Source of the DNA: Pseudoflavonifractor sp. Marseille-P3106
Lineage (GTDB): Bacteria > Bacillota > Clostridia > Oscillospirales > Oscillospiraceae
Assembly (NCBI GenBank): GCA_900169975.1
Contig: LT827124.1
Coordinates: 248,001 to 312,000, forward strand
Direction of reading: 5' to 3'
DNA: 64,000 bases
Shown one piece after another: positions 25,372 through 33,804 of the stretch (its first letter is position 1; the number at the start of each line of letters is the position of its first letter). Below the pieces are notes generated by a model. It searched no databases. It saw only the letters and a list, made by a program, of their open reading frames with translations, and was not told the origin of the DNA. Both the position numbers and the translations under genes were made by a program.

Positions 25372-25458
25372 TCAGTTCGCGGCCTGGAACGCAAGGATGA
25401 GCACAACGTTGACCGCGAAGAGGATTGCCAGAGACAGAACAGATTCTCTCTCATCCAT
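25372..25458 (-). CDS. Single-helix membrane peptide, 28 aa
   Basis: Encodes M-D-E-R-E-S followed by a 20-residue hydrophobic stretch ending F-Q-A-A-N: an acidic head plus one transmembrane helix. GGAGGG lies seven bases before the ATG, and a terminator follows the stop, so it has all parts of a real gene despite its length. It lies convergent to spoVT. Function unknown; small membrane peptides near sporulation genes can regulate membrane proteins, which is only analogy. Confidence 0.55.
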   Translation of the reverse strand: MDERESVLSLAILFAVNVVLILAFQAAN

Positions 25459-25512
25459 CTTCGATCCCTCCGCCCTGACAGTGTACGCAGGAAAAGGCCC
25501 GGGTATGACCTG

Positions 25513-25540
25513 TATATTTTGGGGCCCTGCGGCCCATACT
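25513..25540 (+). promoter_or_regulatory. Possible sigma-E/K-type promoter
   Basis: TATATTTT (25513-25520), a 14-base spacer, and CATACTTT starting at 25535 resemble the sporulation mother-cell promoter pattern. It would drive the 88-residue gene at 25569. The match is partial and not tested. Confidence 0.35.
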
Positions 25541-25568
25541 TTGGAAGAACAGAAGGAGGGAGTGCGCT

Positions 25569-25835
25569 GTGATCAAAGGGATCAGCCGGCGGGTCATTGT
25601 GGTCAAGTCTCCGGACCGCCGTTTTTTCGAAGAGGCCATTTTTATTGTTCGTGAGGGTGCCATCGGCTCGGGAGGAGTGACCGCAGAGCAGGTAGTGGAG
25701 GAGGCACGGCGAGTGGCCGATGGATTTGTCAAAAAGGGGCATATCCAGTGGTATCAGAAGATCCCGGCACCCGGCTATGTGGCGGCGGGCGCACTGCTGG
25801 CCACCGTGCTGTGGAGCCTGGCCCTGCTGCTGTAA
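25569..25835 (+). CDS. Hypothetical protein with C-terminal membrane anchor, 88 aa
   Basis: Residues 1-62 are soluble and basic (S-R-R-V-I-V-V-K-S-P ... E-Q-V-V-E-E-A-R-R-V-A-D). Residues 68-88 are a hydrophobic C-terminal tail, so it is a tail-anchored protein. GTG start after GAAGGAGGGAG. A sporulation-type promoter may precede it and a strong terminator follows. Probably a conserved Oscillospiraceae protein; function unknown. Confidence 0.7.
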   Translation: MIKGISRRVIVVKSPDRRFFEEAIFIVREGAIGSGGVTAEQVVEEARRVADGFVKKGHIQWYQKIPAPGYVAAGALLATVLWSLALLL

Positions 25836-25848
25836 AGCCAAGCGGACC

Positions 25849-25891
25849 AAACGGCTCCGGGAGCGGTCTCAGACCGCTCCCGGAGCCGTTT
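25849..25891. terminator. Bidirectional terminator, 21-bp stem
   Basis: A perfect 43-base palindrome, starting AAACGGCTCC at 25849 and ending GGAGCCGTTT at 25891 around a one-base centre. It lies between the convergent 88-residue gene and the SLH gene. Confidence 0.8.
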
Positions 25892-25905
25892 GACTGTTTG
25901 GAACA

Positions 25906-27783
25906 TTACTGGGGACGGGCTACGATGACCCGGATGCGGCCTCCATCGGCCACAGCTTTGTCATAGTACCCGGTGAGGGTATAGCCGGAGCGGACCCGCT
26001 CCAGGCTGGAGATGCGGTAAGTGTTGTTCTCCAGCTCATAGACCGACACGGAATCCCATACAGGGAACGTGGTGTTGTTTTGAGCCGTGGCGTTGGAGGC
26101 GTCTGCGGAAAGCAGCTTCAGACTGGTGAGCTTGACAAACTTGCTGGGTGCCTGCAGGGGCCCCTGGATGCAGATCGGGCCCACCGCCTGGTTCAGAATG
26201 CCGTTTTGCAGGACATAGTTGTAGCTGACTCCCGCCACGTCATACTGGTAGATGCCGTTGAGAACGGTGGATCCGCCGTAGGAGACGTCGGTCTCCTGGA
26301 CGGAAGTGAGGATGCCGTAAGAGTAGAGGTCGCCGGTGGCGTCGTCCAGAATGAGCGCATCGATCTCTCCGGCGGCGTTTTTATGGGCGAACTTCACGTC
26401 TTCACTGTCCAGACTCATGCCTGCCAGACGGCTGGCGTAGAGCTTGACAACGGCACCGTCGCTGTTGACGTCCAGGATCTCGGCACCGGATGCCAAGATG
26501 GTGTTGCCGATCTTGGTGCCGGTGGAGTTGACCTTCCCGGAAAGGGAGGACTGGTTCAGACGGACCACCTTCGCGCTGCCGGAGGAGAGAGTGATCTGGA
26601 CCAGGCTGCCCGCCTTCAGGGAGGAGGATGCCTCCACAGGGTAGGAGTAGGAATTGCCGTCGGTGGCGGTGAGCGTGACGGTCTTGGCGGTGTAGGAGTT
26701 GCCGTTGGCGTCGGTATAGGGGGCGTTGGAGACGGAGGTCACAACGCCGTAGAGGGTGCCGGACACGCTGCCGGAAGCGGCCACTGCGGCCACGCCGCCG
26801 TCCCGGCCCAGCAGCAGGGTGACGGTGTCGCCGGTCTTGTATGTGCCCAGGTTGGACAGGGAATAGGCTGCGTCAGCGGTCTCAAGAGCATAGGTTTTGC
26901 CCGCCACTGTCACGGCGGTGGGGTTCGAGGCACTGGGAGAGACGGCCTGATAGAGACCGGTGACCTTGTTGCTGTACGCCCACAGGGTGCGCATGGACTT
27001 GGACCAATAGATGACGTCGTTTGGCTGGAGGGCGGACAGCGAGGAGAGATTTCCGCCCCGGTAGACGGTGGCTCCGGCGAGATCAAAGTTTACCTTGTCC
27101 CTCCAGCTGCCGGTCATCACCACCGGACCGTCCATGGCCGCGTTGATGAGGGCCACCCGGTCGATCTCCCCGGCGGGGGTCAGGGAATGACCCAGCGTGG
27201 TGAGGTAGATCTGTCCGCTCTTGTTTTTGGCAGTGAGCAGGTTATAGAGCAGGTACATGGCATCCTGACGGGACATGGCAGAATTCTGGCCGATGGTGAT
27301 GCCCTCGTCCAGGTCCAGGTTGCGGTAGAGCGTCATCTGCCCGGAGGGCCAGGCACCGGAAAAGTCCGCGTCGCTGTACCCCAGCAGGCGCACGGCCATA
27401 CTCACGCCCATGGCCAGGGTGATGGGCTCGTTGGGGTGGAAGGTTCCGTCCAGATAGCCGTTGACATATCCGGCGGAGACGGCGGCTTCCACATAGGGAG
27501 CCGCCCAGTGGGTGTAGGGTACGTCGGGGTAGGGGGAGACCGTGGTGGAGGCCCCCACATTTTCTCCCATGGGAGAGGCGGCGATGATCAGCTTGGTAAA
27601 CTCCGAGCGGGTCACGTTCCGGGTGAGCATCAGATCGCCGTTTTCATTGCCCGTCATGATGTCCAAAGCCGAGAGCACCTGGGCCATATCGTCGGTGCCC
27701 GCCTGAACGCCGTGGGCGGCGGGGAGGAGGCTGACGGTCAGAACGGCTGCCGTCAGGCCGGAAAAAAGTCGTTTTGTATTCAT
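25906..27783 (-). CDS. S-layer-homology domain protein
   Basis: About 625 residues. A signal peptide (M-N-T-K-R-L-F ... V-Q-A) precedes SLH-type repeats at about 25-215 (F-T-K-L-I-I-A-A; then Y-P-D-V-P-Y-T-H-W-A-A-P-Y-V, A-G-Y-V-N-G-Y-L-D-G-T-F-H-P-N-E-P-I-T). The rest is a Thr/Ser-rich beta region. SLH domains bind cell-wall polymers, so the protein is displayed outside the cell. The ATG at 27783 has AGGAGAT upstream. Last gene of an operon with a MacAB-like exporter, which may therefore work on the envelope. Confidence 0.85.
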   Translation of the reverse strand: MNTKRLFSGLTAAVLTVSLLPAAHGVQAGTDDMAQVLSALDIMTGNENGDLMLTRNVTRSEFTKLIIAASPMGENVGASTTVSPYPDVPYTHWAAPYVEAAVSAGYVNGYLDGTFHPNEPITLAMGVSMAVRLLGYSDADFSGAWPSGQMTLYRNLDLDEGITIGQNSAMSRQDAMYLLYNLLTAKNKSGQIYLTTLGHSLTPAGEIDRVALINAAMDGPVVMTGSWRDKVNFDLAGATVYRGGNLSSLSALQPNDVIYWSKSMRTLWAYSNKVTGLYQAVSPSASNPTAVTVAGKTYALETADAAYSLSNLGTYKTGDTVTLLLGRDGGVAAVAASGSVSGTLYGVVTSVSNAPYTDANGNSYTAKTVTLTATDGNSYSYPVEASSSLKAGSLVQITLSSGSAKVVRLNQSSLSGKVNSTGTKIGNTILASGAEILDVNSDGAVVKLYASRLAGMSLDSEDVKFAHKNAAGEIDALILDDATGDLYSYGILTSVQETDVSYGGSTVLNGIYQYDVAGVSYNYVLQNGILNQAVGPICIQGPLQAPSKFVKLTSLKLLSADASNATAQNNTTFPVWDSVSVYELENNTYRISSLERVRSGYTLTGYYDKAVADGGRIRVIVARPQ

Positions 27784-27799
27784 ATGCTTCCTATCTCCT

Positions 27800-29032
27800 T
27801 TAATCGTAGCGCAGGGCATCGATGGGGTTGAGACGGGCGGCCTTGTTGGCGGGCAGGTAGCCGAAGAGAATGCCCACGCCCACGGACACGCCGAAAGAGA
27901 CCGCGATGCCGGTCAGAGTCGGAATGGCCACGAAGCCGTCGTTGCCGGTTTTCAGAACGAAGGCAATGACATTGGTGAGGATGTTGGCCATGATGATGCC
28001 GAGCACGATACCGATGACGCCGCCGACGGCGGAGGTGGTGCCCGCCTCAATGATGAACTGGCTTCGAATATCCTTGCGCTTGGCGCCCAGGGATTTTCGG
28101 ACGCCGATCTCCCGGGTCCGTTCGGTGACCGAGACCAGCATGATGTTCATAATGCCGATGCCGCCCACCAGGAGGGAGATGGCGGCGATGAGAATGAGGA
28201 TGGCCATGAGAGTGTTGAGCATGGAGTTCATGGCGTCCAGCATCTCGGCGCTGGACATGACGAAATAGGTGTCCTTGTCTTGGAAAACCTTGAAAAGCTT
28301 GTTTTCGATGATGCCCTTGGCCGAGGCTGAGGTGTCCTTGGAGGTGCTGTTGAAAAGGTAGAAGTTCACGGAGCCGCTGCCGTTCAGGGTCATGGCGTTT
28401 TCATAAGGGATGAAGATCACGTCGTCTCCGCTGCCTGCGGTGGAATCTGCCTTTTCAGAGAGGACACCCACCACAGTGAAGGGGCTTCCCTGGATGGTGA
28501 GGGTCTTGCCGAGGGCGTTTCCCTGAAAGGCCTCCTGAGCCAGATAGTTGCCGATCACGCACACGTTCTGGCGGCGGGAGACATCGATGTAGGTGAGAAA
28601 ACGGCCGGTCTCCAGCTTTTCTCCGGACATGGCCTGGTTGCGGGAGGCGTCATAGTAGAACTCGCTGACGCCGTAAGTGCTGGTGCGGGTGTATTCGTCG
28701 CTGCCGTGGCGGACGGTGCCCACGGTGCGCACATAGGGGGAGACGCCGGAGAGGTAGCCGGGGTATTTGTCTACCAGGGCGTACATATCTGCGGGATCCA
28801 CCGAGCGGGAGGACATGGTGCCGCCGCCCCGGCCGGTGACCTGAACCTGGATGAGGTTGGCGCCCAGCTGATCGAACTGCTTGTTCATGTAGTTCTTCAT
28901 GCCGTTGCCCAGACTGGTGATGATGATGACGGCGGCCACGCCGATGATGATGCCCAGCATGGTCAGCAGGGCCCGCATCTTGCTGGTGCGCAGGGATTTG
29001 ATGGCGAGGCGGAAAGACTGGCCGAAGTTCAT
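27800..29032 (-). CDS. MacB-type ABC transporter permease
   Basis: A 410-residue protein with an N-terminal helix (S-L-R-T-S-K-M-R-A-L-L-T-M-L-G-I-I-I-G), a large extracytoplasmic MacB-core domain (about 45-270) and three C-terminal helices holding the FtsX motif region (T-E-R-T-R-E-I-G-V-R-K-S-L-G-A). Works as a dimer with the ATPase encoded just upstream (4-bp overlap). Mechanotransmission-type exporters of this class move peptides, lipids or lipoproteins; the cargo is unknown. Confidence 0.9.
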   Translation of the reverse strand: MNFGQSFRLAIKSLRTSKMRALLTMLGIIIGVAAVIIITSLGNGMKNYMNKQFDQLGANLIQVQVTGRGGGTMSSRSVDPADMYALVDKYPGYLSGVSPYVRTVGTVRHGSDEYTRTSTYGVSEFYYDASRNQAMSGEKLETGRFLTYIDVSRRQNVCVIGNYLAQEAFQGNALGKTLTIQGSPFTVVGVLSEKADSTAGSGDDVIFIPYENAMTLNGSGSVNFYLFNSTSKDTSASAKGIIENKLFKVFQDKDTYFVMSSAEMLDAMNSMLNTLMAILILIAAISLLVGGIGIMNIMLVSVTERTREIGVRKSLGAKRKDIRSQFIIEAGTTSAVGGVIGIVLGIIMANILTNVIAFVLKTGNDGFVAIPTLTGIAVSFGVSVGVGILFGYLPANKAARLNPIDALRYD

Positions 29033-29778
29033 GTGGGTTCCCCCTCTCCCAGAATCTCCTGATACTCCTCGGCGGAGACCACGGCCCGCGGATCGTGGGC
29101 GTTTCCGTCATAGATGATCTTGCCGTCCTGAAGGCGGATGATGCGCTTGGCCTTGACGGCAATGGAGTTGTCATGGGTGATGAGGACCACCGTGTCTCCC
29201 TCTGCGTTGAGCTGCTGCAAAAAGGTCAGCACCTCCCGGCCGGTGCGGGAGTCCAGTGCGCCGGTGGGCTCGTCGGCCAGGATGACGGAGGGATTTCCCG
29301 CCAGAGCCCGGGCGATGGACACTCTCTGCTGCTGTCCGCCGGAGAGCTGGGAGGGGAGATTTTTGCGCTTTTCCGCCAGCCCGACCCGCCCCAGAGCCCG
29401 AAGGGCCCGCTCATGCCGCTGCGCGGCGTCCACACCGGCGTAGAGAAGGGGCAGCTCCACATTTTCCTGGACAGTGAGCTTGGGGATCAGGTTGTACTGC
29501 TGGAAGATGAAGCCCAGCATCTTGTTGCGGATCTCCGCCTGCTGGTCGTCCTCCATGGTGGAGACGTCGATGCCCCCCAGGTGGTAGGTGCCCGAGGTGG
29601 GGACGTCCAGGCAGCCGATGATGTTCATGGCAGTGGACTTTCCGGAGCCGGAGGAGCCAACGATGGCCACGAACTCGCCGGGGTCGATGGCAAGGCTGAC
29701 CCCGTCCAGGGCGTGGACGGATTCCTCGCCCATCCGGTAGATCTTATAGACGTCTCTGAGCTCGATGAGGTGTTCCAA
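29029..29778 (-). CDS. MacB/LolD-type ABC ATP-binding protein
   Basis: 249 residues with Walker [10 protein letters not shown], signature L-S-G-G-Q-Q-Q-R, Walker [12 protein letters not shown] and the family-typical I-I-G-C-L-D after Walker A. It energises the permease encoded downstream and lies 4 bp after the membrane-fusion protein gene. Confidence 0.92.
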   Translation of the reverse strand: MEHLIELRDVYKIYRMGEESVHALDGVSLAIDPGEFVAIVGSSGSGKSTAMNIIGCLDVPTSGTYHLGGIDVSTMEDDQQAEIRNKMLGFIFQQYNLIPKLTVQENVELPLLYAGVDAAQRHERALRALGRVGLAEKRKNLPSQLSGGQQQRVSIARALAGNPSVILADEPTGALDSRTGREVLTFLQQLNAEGDTVVLITHDNSIAVKAKRIIRLQDGKIIYDGNAHDPRAVVSAEEYQEILGEGEPT

Positions 29779-29782
29779 GGAC

Positions 29783-31489
29783 TCAGCCTCCCATCATCAT
29801 GTTCATGGCGCTGGAGGCGCTGTTTTGAATGTAGACGGTTTCGCCCTCGGTCAGGCCGGAGAGGATCTCGATATAATCGGAGTTGTTGCGGCCCACGGTG
29901 ACTTCCCGCTCTACCAGCTTGGTGGGATCGACGATGTTGCCTTTTTCGTCCAGAGCGCCGTCGCCGGCTACCAGAACGGTGTTGTTGCGGCTCACAGCAT
30001 CCACGGGGACACAGAGAACGCTGCCGGCCTCCTCCACGATGATATTGGCGGAGACGTTCATGCCGGGGTAGAGCCCGGTCTGGGCCAGCGTGCTGCCGTC
30101 CCCGTCCACCGTGACGGAGACGGGGTAAGTGGTGGAGCCGTTGACCGTGGTGCCGTTGATGTTGACTTTCTCCACCAGACCGGTGAAGGACTGCCCTTCC
30201 AGCGCGTCGGCTGTGAAGCGAACTTTCTGGCCCACTTTGAGCTTGACCACGTCCAGCTCATCCACATTGATGTCGAAGGTGAGGCGGGACATGTCGTAAA
30301 TGACCGCCATGTAAGTGGAGGCACCGGCGGTGGTGGCGGTGGTGGGGTCCACGTTGTCCCCGGCCTTGTATTTTTTCTCGATCACGGTGCCGTCGATGGG
30401 GGAGGTGATGGTGTAGTCGTCCAGGCTGTCCTGGGCGCGCTGGAGGTTGTCCTGGGCATTGCGCAGGGAGAGCTTGGCATTGGACAGAGAGATGGCCGCG
30501 GCGTCGATCTGGTCCTGCATATCCTTTTCCTTGAACTGGCCCACGATCTGGCCGTCGGTGACCCGGTCCCCCTCCTTGATGTTCAGGGTCTCCAGTTCCC
30601 CGGTGTACTTGGCCACCAGCTGTTTGCTGGCGTTGTACGCAAAGGCTGCCGAGGAAGAGGAAGCGGCGGTGCCCACGCTGGCGGTTCCGGTGGAGGTATT
30701 GGACAGTGCGCCGGGGTTTGTGACCACCACAGTGACATTGCGCACCAATGTGCCGCCCGGCCCCACGGAGTCGGTGGCCGAGATCTCGGAGATGCTCCCG
30801 TACAGGATCTCCGCGGTGCCGCCCACCGTGACCGAGGCGGGCTGCCCCACGTAAAAGCCGGCGGCGTCGGCGGAGTGGAAGGGGACGGTGAGCTTCATGT
30901 TGTCCCGGTCCAGGATATCGGCGATGACGGTTCCCGCAGTCAGGTTGTCACCGGGGTCCACATAGACCTTGTTGATGACGCCGGAGGCGTTGGCTTTGAC
31001 CTGACGGTCCCGGGTGTTGTCGTTTCGGGTGCGGACCAGGCTGTCGTAATTGAGCTGCGCGGACTGTACGGACAGCTCGGCCTGTTCCACCCCGGTGCGG
31101 GCCTGTTTGATGGAGTTTTCCACGTCGGAGGCGTCAATGGTGAAGAGCACATCGTCCTTCCGGATGGTCTGTCCCTCTTCAAAGGGAGCGGTGAGGATCT
31201 CGCCCTTGACCAGGGTGGTGGCCTTATAGGAGTCGTTGGGCTTGATGGTGCCGGGGCCGGTGACGGCAACGGTCATCTCCCGCTGCTCGGCTGCGGCGGG
31301 CAGATAGTTGCCGGCCAGGATCTGCTTTCCGCCGGCCATGCACTGGGAAAAGATCAGAGCCACCACGGCGGCAATGACCGCCAGGATCACGAACTGTTTG
31401 ATCCACTTGTTTTTCTTCTTTGGCACCTGGAGCTTGGGCTGCCCCTTGACAGGGGCGGCAGTTTCCTGCGCGATGGTTTGTTCGGCCAT
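29783..31489 (-). CDS. HlyD/MacA-type membrane-fusion protein
   Basis: About 568 residues: a cytoplasmic basic head, one transmembrane helix (about 35-55), then split biotinyl-lipoyl domains around a coiled-coil hairpin and beta-barrel domains (D-Y-T-I-T-S-P-I-D-G-T-V, V-G-Q-K-V-R-F-T-A-D). The ATG at 31489 follows AAGGAGA; a start at 31522 lacks a site. First gene of the four-gene exporter/SLH operon. Confidence 0.88.
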   Translation of the reverse strand: MAEQTIAQETAAPVKGQPKLQVPKKKNKWIKQFVILAVIAAVVALIFSQCMAGGKQILAGNYLPAAAEQREMTVAVTGPGTIKPNDSYKATTLVKGEILTAPFEEGQTIRKDDVLFTIDASDVENSIKQARTGVEQAELSVQSAQLNYDSLVRTRNDNTRDRQVKANASGVINKVYVDPGDNLTAGTVIADILDRDNMKLTVPFHSADAAGFYVGQPASVTVGGTAEILYGSISEISATDSVGPGGTLVRNVTVVVTNPGALSNTSTGTASVGTAASSSSAAFAYNASKQLVAKYTGELETLNIKEGDRVTDGQIVGQFKEKDMQDQIDAAAISLSNAKLSLRNAQDNLQRAQDSLDDYTITSPIDGTVIEKKYKAGDNVDPTTATTAGASTYMAVIYDMSRLTFDINVDELDVVKLKVGQKVRFTADALEGQSFTGLVEKVNINGTTVNGSTTYPVSVTVDGDGSTLAQTGLYPGMNVSANIIVEEAGSVLCVPVDAVSRNNTVLVAGDGALDEKGNIVDPTKLVEREVTVGRNNSDYIEILSGLTEGETVYIQNSASSAMNMMMGG

Positions 31490-31584
31490 AAAATTAGTTC
31501 TCCTTCCGATCCGGATAATCACATGATGACAGTTTTACAGTATAGCTGAGGAAAGCGAAAGAACCATAAACGAAAGATTAAAAA

Positions 31585-31812
31585 TCACTTAAGTTCCGGG
31601 TGCAGGGAAAAAACCTTGGAAAATACCTCCCGACAGTCCTCCATCCGCTGCAGAGCGATCCCGCGATGGCAGTCCACCAGCAGCATGATGCTGTCGCCGG
31701 GGCGTACACCGTAAAGTTCCCGGGCCTCCTTCGGAATGACGATCTGTCCCTTGGGCCCCACTTTGACGGTGGTCATATACTTCCCTTCCAGGAACTTGGA
31801 TGCGCTGTCCAT
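31585..31812 (-). CDS. AbrB/MazE-fold transcription regulator
   Basis: About 75 residues with V-K-V-G-P-K-G-Q-I-V-I-P-K-E-A-R, the swapped-hairpin AbrB DNA-binding motif, near residue 20. AAAGGAGG lies six bases before the ATG at 31812. No toxin gene is adjacent, so it is more likely a transition-state-type regulator than an antitoxin. Confidence 0.8.
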   Translation of the reverse strand: MDSASKFLEGKYMTTVKVGPKGQIVIPKEARELYGVRPGDSIMLLVDCHRGIALQRMEDCREVFSKVFSLHPELK

Positions 31813-31962
31813 AGCCAACCTCCTTTCTGAATCGTAAAACTTTTCCTACTTGTGGAACTAAATAGTAAGCCTGACAAAGAAAAAAGTCAAATGAACTTTT
31901 TGTAAAGAAAAGGTATAAACATCCTCTAGGACGGCAAAACTATGGCTCGGAGGTGTCAAACA

Positions 31963-32676
31963 ATGAAAAGACCAATGAAAGAGCGCGTGAGTGACTTCAT
32001 GGCGGGGAAGGGCTTCTACATAGTCCTTCTCCTGTGCGTGGCAGCACTTGGAGTTTCGGGCTATTATCTGTTCTCCGGCATGGAGGATCCCGGTCAGACG
32101 GTGTCCGGACCGGCGAAGGTGACGGTGACCGCCGCCCCGTCCGCCATGGCAGTCCCGCCCTCAACGGCTACCCCGCGGCCTGCCGCCACGGCGCGGCCCA
32201 CAGCGACGGCGGCGCCCAAGACGACCCCTGCGGCCACTGCAGCTCCTGCCCCTGTCACCGCCACCGCCTCGGTGTTTACCTGGCCGGTGAAGGGAGAGGT
32301 CCTGCGGGCATATTCCGTGGAGACTCTGGCCTATGACAAGACAATGGGGGACTGGCGGGTCCATGACGGCATCGACATTGCCGCTGCGGCCGGGACCCAG
32401 GTCATGGCGCCCGCCGGAGGCACGGTGGCCGACCTTTACACCGACGATCTCATGGGCACCACGGTGGTCATCAGCCACGCCGACGGGGTGATGAGTACCT
32501 GCGCCAACCTGGCGGCAGTGCCCTCTGTGGAGATCGGAGACGCGGTGCGCACCGGAGACGTCATCGGTTCGGTGGGGCAGACAGCCATCGGCGAGAGCGC
32601 CGAGGCGTCCCACCTTCACCTGTCCATGACAAAGGACGGCGTTTCTGTAGATCCTCTGGACTATCTGCCCCAATGA
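31963..32676 (+). CDS. SpoIIQ-like M23 (LytM) domain protein
   Basis: About 237 residues: cytoplasmic head, one transmembrane helix (about 15-35), an A/T/P-rich linker (about 55-95), and an M23 domain with V-H-D-G-I-D-I-A-A and a distal H-L-H-L-S-M. Both zinc-ligand motifs are therefore present, as in clostridial SpoIIQ. SpoIIQ spans the intermembrane space with SpoIIIAH during engulfment. The ATG at 31963 has GGAGGTG eight bases upstream; an ATG at 31942 does not. Identity with SpoIIQ itself rather than another M23 protein is likely but not certain. Confidence 0.75.
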   Translation: MKRPMKERVSDFMAGKGFYIVLLLCVAALGVSGYYLFSGMEDPGQTVSGPAKVTVTAAPSAMAVPPSTATPRPAATARPTATAAPKTTPAATAAPAPVTATASVFTWPVKGEVLRAYSVETLAYDKTMGDWRVHDGIDIAAAAGTQVMAPAGGTVADLYTDDLMGTTVVISHADGVMSTCANLAAVPSVEIGDAVRTGDVIGSVGQTAIGESAEASHLHLSMTKDGVSVDPLDYLPQ

Positions 32677-32680
32677 AAAT

Positions 32681-32714
32681 TGCTTTCATTTAGATAAAAA
32701 TCTAAATGAAAGCA
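32681..32714. repeat. 14-bp perfect inverted repeat
   Basis: TGCTTTCATTTAGA (32681-32694) and TCTAAATGAAAGCA (32701-32714) with a 6-base centre, AT-rich and without a following T-run. It could be an operator, for example of the decayed GntR gene nearby, or a weak hairpin after the M23 gene. Confidence 0.5.
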
Positions 32715-32744
32715 TACATGAAAGACGCGAGAATGTCAAGAAAC

Positions 32745-32786
32745 AAAAAGGACGCCTGTGGGATTTTCCCCACAGGCGTCCTTTTT
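32745..32786. terminator. Bidirectional terminator
   Basis: The stem AAGGACGCCTGTGGG / CCCACAGGCGTCCTT is followed by a T-run on the plus strand and preceded by an A-run. It lies between the M23 gene and the convergent GntR remnant. Confidence 0.8.
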
Positions 32787-32790
32787 TGCT

Positions 32791-33623
32791 TTACTCAAAT
32801 CCATCCAGGCCCTGAATAGGGACAATGCCCAACATTTCATCGTTGGCCCGACGAAGAGCCTTCTCATCGGAATTGATGATGCATTGGTAAATTTTATAAT
32901 GAGAATCATCCTCACCGACAGGAGGGAGCCCGGCGTTGTGCCGGCGGCGAAGACGGCTGCTGATCAGCTCGGTGATATGGCTGCGAATGAGTTGCTGCAC
33001 CATAAATTAAATGTCTCTATACAGTTTGTTGTGGCTCATTTTCACGACTTTATAGTGAAAATTGAAGTCGGCATCCACAAGCTGTTCCAGGATATCATGG
33101 TTATCGATGTTGCCATAGTAGACGTCGACCAGCTTGGTATAGTGCTCCAGCGCGCCTTTGAGTTCTTCTTTTTCGGCATCGCTGGCGGAATAGACGGCCA
33201 GGCGCATACATTCATATTCCAGCAGGTTGCGCAGTTGCTTGACATCGTGATACTTGTCCTCACCCCCATAAAAGACAGAGGGTGCACTGAGCGCGGGCCG
33301 GAGCGAAAAAGAACACACAAAGGAGCCCTTTCCCACTCGGGTCTCAATAATGCCCAGCGTGTTCAGTTTTTGCAGCGCCATACGTACACTCAGACGGCAA
33401 ACGTTTCAGCGAACTCAGCCTCTGAGGGCAACTTGTCTCCTGCCTTCCAAATTCCGTCGGCAATGTCCTGCCTAATGGAAGAGCAGATCTGGTCGACAAT
33501 GGAAACGCGTGTAATTTCCCTTTTGCGTCCGCCGGGACGGCTGAGCTTTTCTTGTTCCGTGATGATGCCACCTAAAAAAGTAATGATTGTACATATGTAT
33601 TCGATTTTTTTATTTGATGTCAT
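32791..33623 (-). pseudogene. GntR/FadR-family regulator, broken twice
   Basis: Three pieces of one gene are visible. 33390-33623 encodes the start of the winged HTH and ends A-E-T-F-A-V-stop. 33007-33381 resumes in another frame with M-A-L-Q-K-L-N-T-L-G and the FCD domain. 32791-33003 continues that frame after a TAA at 33007-33009. The HTH break looks like a short deletion in the T-F-G-V-S-R-L-S-V-R motif; the TAA replaces what should be a Tyr after K-L-Y-R-D-I. The N-terminal helix of piece one is also poor. The gene is dead but still recognisable, so decay is fairly recent. Confidence 0.85.
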
Positions 33624-33744
33624 TCTATTTTCTAAATCTTGTTATACACCCCAACAGGAAAGGCAGAAAAAATAAAGAAAAGCGACTAATCCAAATTCAA
33701 GAAAAAAGATAGACCTCCAAGCCCCCTGTTCTGTCGAAAAAAAG

Positions 33745-33780
33745 AAAAGGGCCGAAGCGCCTTGGCGCTTCGGCCCTTTT
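33745..33780. terminator. Terminator of ftsH
   Basis: The stem AAAAGGGCCGAAGCGCC / GGCGCTTCGGCCCTTTT lies just past the ftsH stop on the minus strand, with T-runs in both directions. Confidence 0.8.
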
Positions 33781-33804
33781 GCACGGTAAAATATGTGCTG
33801 AAGT

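Noticed and set aside
26080-27831. Long open frame (583 codons) on the plus strand opposite the SLH gene
   Set aside because: Antisense shadow of a GC-rich gene; low-complexity G/V/A composition, no ribosome site, no domain. The same reasoning removes 29765-31549, 33808-35724, 41604-43493, 43800-45011 and 47491-48753.
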